Source: Allolobophora icterica (lineage: Eukaryota > Annelida > Clitellata > Crassiclitellata > Lumbricidae). Taken from it: 64,000 bases of DNA. Below, in pieces: positions 37,313 through 49,300 of this stretch. The stretch spans positions 18,267,077-18,331,076 of the forward strand of contig OY744615.1 in NCBI GenBank assembly GCA_963556255.1. Direction: 5' to 3'. Numbering within the stretch: the stretch's first letter is position 1; every line of letters begins with the position of its first letter. The notes below the pieces were generated by a model. That model did not search any database. It was not told where the DNA came from and saw nothing but the letters and a program-made list of their open reading frames with translations. Both the position numbers and the translations under genes were made by a program.

Positions 37313-40300
37313 CTAAAATAATTCACATATAAATATATATTTATGCATAAGTCAGTATTCATTAATTGCTTCTGTAATTAAATGTAAATGTAAATCTCCA
37401 AAATTTCTCAGTGCCACACAGAAGTCGCGTCAGGGAGACCAGCTTATTCACTGGTGCCAAAATATCTTAGAGATCAGGTACAGAGGCTGTGCCATCTCTT
37501 CTAAATCAGATTAAGGCAGGTAGGTGAGGTAATCATGGAGACTGTTATAACAAACAGCACCTGGGCAATAAACCATAGTCAACAAGCTAACAGATAAAAA
37601 AGACAATCAAAAGAATGAGGTGAGAAGTGATCCTGATCCCAGGACACAAAGATGATTATTTTTGGAAAGCTAGAGCTCTGATCCACATCGTACAACCAAT
37701 CACCATTTCACAAATCAGAGTAAACATAGTCCTTAACTCCCTCAACAGCATAACCAGTTCTTCAGTCCATGTGGTCTTAACGCTACACTACTGTGGGCCT
37801 ATATACAGGTCTAGACATATATGGCCAGGAAAATGCAGCCAGTGGCATAGTTACATTCTGAATGAGGACTGCGTAGATTGCAATACACATTGGAATACAC
37901 AAACAATATTTTAAGAAAGTGAAAACTCAGCTCCCAAATTACTCTTCAACAGTTATTAGAAAAACTGTCAGTAAGGGGCAGCAGTGGTGAAATCTACATT
38001 TTGTGCAAGACAGAAATATGTCTCCAGCCACAGGAAATTGCAGAAATAGTCTTTGAATAAACATGTCACCATCCGCAGCTGTCACGCCCTAATTACATCA
38101 GAAATAGTAAATTTGAATTTGCGATTGCTAGTACAGTTTCCTCCCTCTGTATGTCCACTGTAGAAAATATTCGTGCAGAATTTTTTCAGCTTCACCATAC
38201 CAGCACTAGTTGCACTATTCTTGTTGCAAGCATTTCTTATTAATGCAAAACTAGGCCTATGACTGATCATAAGTGCACTTTTTCAATAGTATCAACACTA
38301 GCAATAGTTCCGACAATCGTTGAATTGGGATTTGGGAGAAACATTTTCTAAACACAGAAAAGAAATATTTAACAGTGGTAGTTTGATCTTTTTGTCTCTG
38401 CAACTGATTCTGTGTTGACATACAGGCAAATCATCACACTGAAGAAAAGCCTTCTCTTTGATGTGACTGGATAGCTGCTTACATTTTTATCCCTTGACAG
38501 CTTATGCATCAAGACTTTTAATATTTTAGGAGACCATAGAGCAGCTTGTTTTTGCCTTAAGCCTGTTTTGCTCTTGTGATGGGAGTCACAACATGGTAGA
38601 TGATAAGATCACTATTCACCAGTCTCATAAATGGCTGAAGATTCAGCATTCAGATATCCATCGGACCATCGAGCTACTCGGTCTGAGCAGAACAGTATAC
38701 TCAGCGCCAACCAGCCAAATTGGTTATAGAAGGTCTTATCAAGATTTCTCTGTTGCAGACGACATACCTAGGTATGTATGTATGTATCAGAGCAATTTTA
38801 TAGCGCCCTTCAAGTAACTCACAGGGATACATGTCTGAGGCTCATCCTTTGGTCAGGTGGACAATTCCAGTGGCAGATGACTTCAACTGATTACGAACAA
38901 GTACCATCCAAACACACACAAAATCCCTGGCAAACTCACGGAAAGCACTCCAAAACATCAACTAAGTCACAGTAGAACTCCAAGCTAATTCTGCAATGAG
39001 ATAAACTGTCAGACGAAATAATGAATGGCAAACAAGACTGCATGCATGCACACAGATCGATCTAGAGTACGGACAGTCCGTGGCACTAACAAGCAGAGGA
39101 TGAGCAAACAGTCACAGGTCTCTTAGGAGTAAGTTCCCAAATTCTGCTTGTGCTAGCCATTGATATTTTTCTCAATTTTGGTTGACAAAACAAATACCCC
39201 GAGTTGTTCTGAGCAAAATAAAATGGTGCTCCTATTCCCAAACCTATTCATGCACCTTGAATGTATGCATATCCCTGGAAATCAGGTGCCACATACTTGC
39301 AAGTTTGTAAAATTTAGGTGACTTAAAAATTTATGATCACAATAAATTAAACTACTAATTCAACTTGAAATATTCATGGATGTCTAGTGAACAGTATTCA
39401 TCTCCTGAATGACAAAACAATACAGTTGTGGAGGCATATTGCACATCTGTTCTAGAGTGCAGACAGAAATATACGAATCTTAGAATGCCCATTCTAGTTT
39501 CTTACCTTTGTAATGTTCGATCCGCGTGTGATGTGTGATGCCTTGAGATCGGAAGCTGAGGCTGAGAATGTAACGATCATCAGAGCTGTCTCGTACAAGG
39601 AATGACCCATCGGCTTTGTCTGCCAACTTTGCCTCTGCATTCTCCCATCCCAGTGGACCCCAGTACCATCCACACTGCAAATAACAACAACAACAGTCAG
39701 CTATGATGCAACAAAACACACGCATGTATGTATGTATGTATGTATGTATGTATGTATGTATGTATGTATGTATGTATGTATGTATGTATGTATGTATGTA
39801 TGTATGTATGTATGTATGTATGTATGTATGTATGTATGTATGTATGTATATTCGTCTATTTCAAATGCAACAGGCAGAACGCTGTAGTTTACGTAAAACA
39901 TGTTCAGTGTGACAACTAATTAGTGGTTTTAGTTTAGTATACGTCACACCTTCATTAGATATAGTTCTCTAAGAGTTGCTACAGCAACAGAAGTCTCATA
40001 ACACATACAACAGTACATATTCAATGACTTTTCAATGCAAGGTCCAGAGTTTACATCCCAGTTAATCACGTGTACAACCCACAAATCTCTTCTGTGTGTT
40101 AAAAACTGCCTTTAAATGATAACAGATAATGACATTTAGAAGTTACTCATAGCATTAACCACCACCTCTACCTGTTCCTTTACTCTTGCATATGTTTGCA
40201 CATACTCTCTGACAAGCCGTTGGCACTGTCACAGACACCTATTCAGCTGAAGACATATTTGTGCCATAATGTTAGGTTACCTAAGAGGCACCAAATTGTG

Positions 40301-43300
40301 TCTCCATAACCTTCATACTTATAAAGAAGAGCAGTCCTTACGCAAGCCCTAAGTCAGCCGTGGGTATGAAGTGTTAATGACTTCATTTTCTAACCCTCGT
40401 CATACAAGGGCAGGTGGCCAATCCTCTCCCTCACTGTCTCATCTTCCTACCAACAGTGTACGGTCAGTGTACTCATTATAGCCGAGTTGGCTAGGGCAGA
40501 AATCTCAAACTAACTTTCTGCCCTTGTGGGTATACAATACTATACATACATAATTATAAAACCTAATCTATCTCAATTCTAATAAATGACTTAACAGTGC
40601 TGATATCGTAATACACAAGGCATCAATTGATGGTCGTTTCATATGAAACCATGGTCACTGAAAATCGTTATCCGCTGGAAAAGCCCGTTGGACATCCAAC
40701 AGGTTACAGAAAGCAGAAGCTAGGCTGTGTTGGGTATAAAAAATTGATGCAATGCAGATGAATTTTAAATTAGAACGGAATAACAACATGTGTTCTCTCT
40801 AACTTGATCCCTTCTACTTAAGTTGATCCCCATACCTCACATTTTTAAACTGTCAAATTTATTTTTGCTTAAATGCAAGTCTATTTTTTATAGATGTACA
40901 ATTTGTACATGTTCCTGTTTCATGAGTGCATAGCTTGGCTTTGCTGTTTGAGGAAATTTGAGGGTTCTAAATCTTCTCAATATATGGATCCATACTTAAA
41001 CAGTAGCTAAAACATGTCCTTACAAAGATGAGTCGTTAAGACCTAGATCACAGCAGAAAGAACGTTGATAGATAAGGTTAGTCCTACTCATGCAAATCTG
41101 TGTCTGATTGGTGTCTGTGTATGTACAACTCACACACGAAAACAACAGCAACTGCATTACTACATACATCTTTAAGCTGGACGAAACTCTTGATGAAGTC
41201 ACTATTTGTTCCGGGAGACGAATTTGTCACAAACGATGATGCAGAAGAACTACCTAAAATGAACACAGGCAAAAGTAGATCATTATCAAATTCATCCAGT
41301 CTGCACATGATTTAAAATATAATTCAGAAAAATGCTGCACCAGTCTTGGGGCAGTATTTGGTCACATATCCTCAAAGCCTGACTAAGAATTCTAATTGGT
41401 CAACTTATAACATGCATGCACATAAAATTGTACATACATATATACATACATCCTTACATACATGCATCCATATATACATGCATACACACGTACATAGTAA
41501 GGCCAAACTGCTGTGACCATCTGCCAGAGCTTTGTTCTAAAGCTCCACGTTCCTGTAATCAGGGGCGTCCATCCTATGGGGGGAATGAAGCAGAAATCTT
41601 CATAGCCTTTTCAGGGGGGGAAAAGAAGAATTTTTTAGTACATTAAAGTTAAACGTCTGCTCATTCTTTCCATTTCAGTGATTAATCGATTAGTCAATTT
41701 CATAATTTTGGCGTATCGTACGCGGCATATTCAATCTCAGACCAAAGGAGGTTTCCAGTGTTTTAATGTAACAGCCCACATATACAGCCCTGTATTGCCC
41801 TCTTCTCCTCCACGTTCCCTTGTAGCCCCATCAACCTTGCAGAGCTGACACCAGGCCGGTATGGTGGAACACAGGCAGGCAGGCAGGCAGAGGGAAGGCA
41901 GATAGCAGCCCGGCTGCTCACAAGTCGGCGGCCGGTATCAGATTCCTCGCCTATGGGGTGATTGCGGCGAAGGGGTGAATGGAGGGGTACTCTTTGGTTG
42001 ACGTGGCCTCCCGCAAGATGAGATACTTTGATTTATAAGCGTTTCGTAATTTTGATGTGCTAATACTTTGCAATTTCATTTTACTACTAATCATGCCCAG
42101 AGACAATGTTTTAATTAAGTATAAATATTGCGAGCCGTTATGCGGCATGCTTATCCGTAGTGACAAATGGCGCATACATTGTACTACACACCACAAGTGG
42201 AAGACTACAAGGTAGATATAAATTGCAAACAATTTACACATAGCTGGGTTTGCACTATACCCACAGGTAGTGCAAACCGAGCTCAAGGAGTTTTCGGCTC
42301 TTAATGAATTAATTCAAGACGACGGAAAACTGGAACTAATTCAACTAGACAGTGACAATGATGACGAGCAAAAGACACATCTGTTGAAAGGACAGTGGAT
42401 TGAAATCCTGATCTCCCTTGCGGTGACCAGCTGCTCAGCTGAGTGAGTATGAGTCGCATCCGCATTGTGAAAAACTGACTGAGATCAACCATGGTTGATG
42501 ACTGGTTTGCACCTCGGACAGTATTAGCCTGTGAACGAGACGCTACTCCATCACTAAAACTACACGAAATTGTTAATCGCCTGGCTACGCACTCTGGCGC
42601 TCTGAAGAGGCACCTGTTGTAATTTTAGTACTTATGTTACTATGGTTGTACTGTCTGGCCGCAGTGGCGGTATGCTTCTGTCTTAACGTAACTACTTTCA
42701 AGTTTCAATCCACTGTCCTTCCGACAGATGTGTCTTTTGCTCGTCATCATCATCAAGCCTTCATATTTTATAATGCATAATGTTGCTTTATTAGCGAACT
42801 GAAAGTTACAGAATTCAAGAGTAAAATTGTGCTTCAGAGTTCGGTAATCGATATTTTCTCTTTTGTCAACAGTCGGCCAATCGTCTGGGGACGTCGTCGT
42901 GGGGGGGGGGGAAATCAGATTACATGGGGGGAATGCGTCATAGACGTAAGGGGGGATGGACGCCCCTGCCTGTAATCAATCAACTTATCAATCATGCCCA
43001 GAAGACACAAACAGGGACTCTTATGCACTGCAGACTCACACAGAAACACTGCTTACTGGCCATTTCCCAAGTACAGATCTGGGCTAGCCAGTGACCACAA
43101 AGGAAAATCCTTGGGGTACTGAAGTCCTGAATGATTTCACCATTTCTTACAGCTCCCCTTCCCAATATATATTTACAGCTGCCCAGGAGGTAACACACTG
43201 ACCTCATTTTCTATTACCAGAACACCCAAAACTGAGTATAAGGCAACAGAGACTAAAGCAATATCTCTGACCAGCTTGTAGGTCACACTATAAATACACA

Positions 43301-46300
43301 GGTTAATAACTAAATAAATACACATCTATGGATATTTGTATGAGTCTGGCTTCGTGCCTGTGAATACACTGGTGCCCGCAATTTCGCTTTTTTCGACACT
43401 GTAGAAATCTCAAGATATGGTTTCTATGTGGTATTGCAACCATGCATTAGTTGATGAAAATGCAAAACCTGTGTATGATAGATTACTCAGTAGCAGCCAG
43501 ACTGATCAAAGAACAAAGAGTACTATGTAGCAAAATATTTACTTCAAACGTCAATACCGATGTATCATTGCATTAATATCCTACATGTACGAAGTGAGAA
43601 TCTCATAAAAATTACAAAGTCCCTTGTGTAGGAGAATCACCAGAGGAATTCAGAACATGGCTCCAGCAGCAACATTACATGGAATGAACAACAAAACTCC
43701 CTGGAGATTCCCAAATCAGATTAACAAATTCAGATGTACTAGAGATTGTTCAGTAGCACACAAAATCATCCTGCCTTTTATAACTCATTTCTTGCACCTT
43801 TTAATTTTCACCCCTTCAATTGACTACTCACTAAAAATACCAACCTGTGCATTTGTGGATGTTGGAAAGTCTTTCCTGTATGCATTGCAGACAAATCAAT
43901 TCCATTTTAGCTCCAATAATCTATTAGTCATAGTTTTATAAAGGCCTACACCAAAACCCAGATAATATGACAAGTGAAAGGAAATTGTCTTTTAAAAGCA
44001 GAAACAAAAACTGCTGACAAATTACAAATTAATAGCTTTAAATTATGAAATTCTCTGTGAAGTCAGTTTCCAGGCAACAGCTCATCTGATTATGTTGTGC
44101 AATGACTTCCCGTCTGGACTCCAGACCCACTTACAGTTGATTGCATTTTTTTCTACACATGCTGCCTCTATGCCACTGGATCATGACAGGGCATTTGATC
44201 TGAAGTGCCATCTGCTGATGACAAATCCAATTAGATTAGCCCACATATGAAATTAACAGAAAACGAGAAATAATAAGCATCACAGTCCAAATTTAATCAA
44301 ATTATTGTTTGATCATTATTTTTTTAAACTTTATAATCTGCTAATGGAATATAAGTTTAAAGTCAGGCAAGACCAAGTCAGACCAATATAATAATCACAT
44401 AAATGTATGTATAATTTATGCACTGCTGCCAACCCAGTTTAGGAAAACACAATCTCTGGACAATGAATTGTAAGAACATGAATTCGAGAAGCTGAAAACC
44501 TTTCTCTGTTGGCTGCATGGCACCACAAAAATTTCCATTTCATAACTATGAATCACCCAACGCTTGGTGACTGTGGCCTGTCATCCAACTCCATTCACTT
44601 GTTAATGTCCCTCTATGCTTCATAGCCGTGACCAATCCTCTCTCACCATCCTCCAAGACTAGATGCAGAGTTATAGCACAGTCCACAAAAAATCACAGCT
44701 GGCACAAACCAGTCGACTGGAAGGCTTGTTTCAGTAAAGCTCCCTAATCCACAGTATCTCCATTTTATGGTAACTCCTCAGACTCACAACTTGACCAGAT
44801 CCTCTGATTGCCTAACCCCGACTGCTCCCAGGACAGCTATGCAGTTATTTTGCTAGCCTTATGCTGTGGAAATCTCCCCGGAGTTGATGCCTTATACAGC
44901 ATTAAAGCATAGCTTTTAAAGATTAGGTCAGCAGTGAAGTCGAAGAAGTAAACTAAAAATAGACAATATATGAAGTTGGACACCTTAGACACATACAAGA
45001 GTGTGTTTATTGACAATTTCATGAATATAACAGAACCCCTTTTGAATTTGTGTGTTCGGTATCAGTGCACAAGGATTGTGCTAATTTTCTATTCCAGTTT
45101 TAATTTATACACAAAGTGCTCTTAAAACAAGTAACTTTCATCAAGCACCTTAACCATTTAACCACAACGAAATTTTAATCATGTAAATGGTTGCCATTGT
45201 GCATATTTACACAGAACTGACATGTTAAATGCCAAAACTAAGTCAGATTCCTTAATCAGCATAGTGATTAGTGAAGTGAAGTGAAGGTGATTATATCTAC
45301 TTAAAAAATAACACTGGATTTAGCTAATTATCCTGAATTAATAAGCTACTCCAACCCCCTAATTATTAATTTATAAGCCAATCATGCAAAGAATTATTGC
45401 TAATTTGCAAAAGTCCACAAAGAAAGTGTTATAATGTCCAGCATTTTCTCTACATCCCTTGAAAAGCATTACATATGTCAAATGGTATGACTTCTTGTTT
45501 ACTTCACTGCCAGAATGACTCATAAGTAATCTTCAAAAAAAGGACAATCAATAGCCACACTGCAGATTGGCTTCCTGCACATACTGAAATATTTCAGAAC
45601 TTATGTCCTATGTCAAGATAAGAGAAAAATCGTTAGTTCGAAGCCTCACAGGAAGTTGGCATTATCTCCACAAATCCGCTTTTCCCGGCATACTGACCAG
45701 TGCAGTTGGCCGGCAGTAATGACCAGTGGTCAGTTGATGGACTCCAATCAATTGTGACCCAAAGCCGCACAGACTGCAGTTGCAATGTAGCCATTGCCTC
45801 AGCTACCAAAAATAGAATCTGCAGCACACAATGCTGCTGCTCCTACTGCTGTTGATGTCCACGGCACGGCTGAGTCACTCCTGGCACCAAAGACAGCTCA
45901 TGCATCACAGACTGTCAAGCCGTTCTTGGAAAAGGTGCCAGGGATGCCAATTCCAGTGATAAATGAGACAAGAAAAACAAGACCTAGCCAAATGTTTTCT
46001 GCCAGGACACGCGCTGAAGGTTAACAATACACGTTACCAGTTAAATATACATAACACGATCGCACGTAATAACACACAGCGTAACGTCAATAAGCATAGA
46101 ACTAGGTTCGTGCAGTCTCATAAATCACAAGTATCTTATAAGCTGAAGCCTTTAATCCATCATCTGGTCCACATCTCTCTTTAATGGCATGCACGCCCTG
46201 AATGTACTTCAGTAAAGATGTCCACTAGATAACGGATATGATCTGCAGCATATCAGATACTTGCAATAATGTGGTAAGAGTGGGAACTTGCTTTGCTCCT

Positions 46301-49300
46301 TAGGCCCTATTTACCACCACTGCATGGCTTCACTTGATCTGTTTCTTCACTTGACCTATTCCAGCACCCAGGTCATTTGAGTTCCGACAGCCAGGCACAG
46401 CCTCTCACATTCTGGCAACATGTATTGCTTATAAACATATAGATACATTATTCGCCTGTGAATCAGCTGGTTCCCATGGCTGAGCTTGTTTGGATGTTGG
46501 ACAAATCTCAAGATTACAATTATATCAGCCACTCTCTTGGACTGATTTTTGAGTGAATTATGGTCAATGCTCGAATACCTGGTTACCTTCCCTTCTGAAA
46601 CATTTAATGTGGCCAACTTCAATGTTCAATAACAACAAAAAGTTCATCAATACACAAACAATGCTCAGATAACCAGAAGAGACGATAGCATGCAAAGGCT
46701 GACATATGGCAGATGGGTCATTGGATATCAATAGGACAATTTATTTCTCTTGGCATATCGCTTACACTGCGTACGTCTCAGACATTCCCAGTGCAGTAAA
46801 ATCCGCTCATCCATCTGTTTCCCAGTGCCGTAAAATCCGCTCATCATATTAGATGCCTCAGAGCTTGTATCACTGATCACACACTAGTCAGTCAATGCAA
46901 AGATTTAAGTGCAGAGGTTCATATTTTGACATATTATTTATGGCTCTAGCCATGAGTTATAAACTCTTTGAAATTTCAGCATGCTTGACTTTGTGATACT
47001 AACAAAAAGCAAGTTACAGTAATCAATGCGATTTGAGATCAATGTGTTTGCCTGGGACAGCTTTCAAGAAATAAGAAAATAGCCTATGGCATGAATGTAC
47101 ATATATGATTTGCACATACCATTTACATAGGCTGTGAGAGATATTGGTACCAGAAAAATGAATGGGTCTCAGCCAAGTAAAAAAACCAATTAAGCAATTA
47201 AGTAATTAAGCCAATTTCGGCTGAAGAACAAAGATGTCTGTAGATTGTTGAATGCAATGGATGAGTTAAGGAATGCTATGAGTCTCATTTATATTCCATA
47301 CCTGTGAAACTACTTTGGTGTGCAGATCTTGAGCAAGATGCTGGTGCATTTCCATTAGAGATGTTTGAAAGGAGACTGCTCACGCTTCCTGATGACCCAT
47401 TAGCTGACGACAAACACTGAGCGGGTACACTCATCGAACTGCCCCACACTGATCGTGACCCACGATCACCAGTCGGCAGGTGCACGTTTGACATGGTCCG
47501 ACGAGCAGATTTTCCAAGGGACGTTGCCGGCAGCTGAGCATTGCGACTCGCGTGCGATGAAGCGAAAATAGGGGCAACACTGGAAGATGGAACTGGTGGA
47601 AGGCACCGTTTCTGGATGCCCTGGTTGGTCGGTGATGCTGACCGCTCGTTATTTCGACTCTTACGAGAGAAGAGGTTCTGCAGTCTGAACCTTTCTCTGG
47701 AAGAACCATCTCTCTTCGGCACCATCTCGCTCCATCCACTCTGAGTGATTTCCGGAGGGGAAAGCTCACCTACTTCAGTCTCCTTCTGATATCCAATGGC
47801 AGGGTCATTCAGTGGACTAGATGATCGACCTTCAGAAGCTAGCGACATCTGTGATGATGCCATGGAAGAGACAGAAGAGACTCGACCAAGAGACTCGGAT
47901 GGAGGACCACTCAGAGGAATTCCGAGACTCTTTGCCTCCCTCATTATTTCGTCCCACGACATGTGGGTCTGTTCGTGGTTCACTTCTACGGTTCCATTAA
48001 CAAATTTTCTTTCTCGAGGGTTGACAACAACTGCAGAAGAGTTCGCATACGTCACGTAATTTCGTGACGGCAAAGGAGGCAGGTACTCTCCATCATCGCT
48101 TTCCACTGCTCCATCATATTCCAATTCTGCATCATGGGTTCCATCACCTCCTTCCAGCTCTCCGTCGTTCCTTTCCTCCAACTCCGACAAGCCATTTCCA
48201 TTTTCTTGTTCTACACATCTGACGCTTGGAAGATACGTTTTCTCGTGAGATCTACTTTGCGGATTTACTGATCGCAGAGTTTCTTCATTTATAAAATCGA
48301 GGCCTTTCTGTTCTGAAGTATGAATAGATTTTGGGACTGAAGCATACACTTTTCCATGGGATGCCAATCCATCTGTTTCCATGGAAGAGTCAAATATATG
48401 GGAACGGTATCCATCTGCTCGAACATAATTAACATCATCGCAATTTCTTTTACGTAGATCGATGACATCAGTTATAAACGCTTCTGCTGGAAAACCATGA
48501 CTCTGTTTAGCAACATATGGTGCTGGAGCTGGCAATAATTTACCTGCACCGTCTGAGGAGACATAAAGGTTTTCTGATTGCTTTGAAGACAAAAATGCAC
48601 TCTCTGAAGACATGTACATGTTCTCTGACTGCCTTGAGGATGAGACTGCACCCTCAAAGGATTTCGATAATAAAAAGTCAAGCCCTGATTGTTTGGAGGG
48701 GTAAAATTCATTCAGTGGACCCTTTCTTGGCAAATATGCATCATCAGATCGTGTTGATGTCACGAAAATTTCCTCTGAATGTGTGGATGACAAAAACGAA
48801 TCCTCCAAATGTTTTGATGACAAAACAGTACCACCATGTTGCACGTTTGCTGAAAAGTCATCAGAGTTGAGCGTCGAATCGTTGCTTTTCAAATGTTTCA
48901 TGGAGTAATCTAAGGGCATCTCGTCCAAAATGCAATCCAAATTCCCCAAAGCAGTCTTCTGCAATGTCTCCAAAGTTGAAGGGTTGCATAGGCTTTTAGT
49001 TGCTGAAATAGCCTGCCCAATCAGCAACTGGACATCTTCAAGAGTGGTGTACCCTGACTCCTTCCCACTCGACTCGTCCGTGTCGTGATCAGGACAGGTG
49101 GAACTGTTGTTCGTTTCAGACTTGAAGTTTTCTCCTGTGACACTTTGTCTATCCTCACAATCTAATGATGGCCTGCGCTGCTCTGAAAGTGATCCATTTG
49201 TTGTGTTAGCACGAACATCAACCACATTCAGATTACGCCTAGCAGATACATCTTTTACCTCGTTTCGATTACAAAAGGCATTTGCAACTGACACTCCCTC

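Larger units (their letters stand above)
37313..47301 (-). other. SOCS7-like introns
   Basis: Three introns (37313-39505, 39675-41167, 41254-47301). They contain a SINE-tail fragment (38787-38835, minus), the (GTAT)n array, the 1.4-kb hAT element, and GTGCCTGTGAATACACTGGT (43370) and CGCCTGTGAATCAGCTGGTT (46442), which match the dispersed repeat at 31955. A tRNA-like A-box stretch, TAGCCGAGTTGGCTAGGGC, lies near 40481. An open plus frame at 45791-46024 is unexplained. Confidence 0.7.

Noticed and set aside
39701..39919. Repeat frames over (GTAT)n
   Set aside because: Simple-sequence translation (MYVC/IHTY types) inside an intron.
47285..47301. SOCS giant exon continuing to its in-frame stop as a complete protein
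   Set aside because: The donor ACAG|GTATGG and the phase-matched 86-nt, SH2 and SOCS-box exons explain the gene better; ending at 47285 would give a protein without the SH2 domain.
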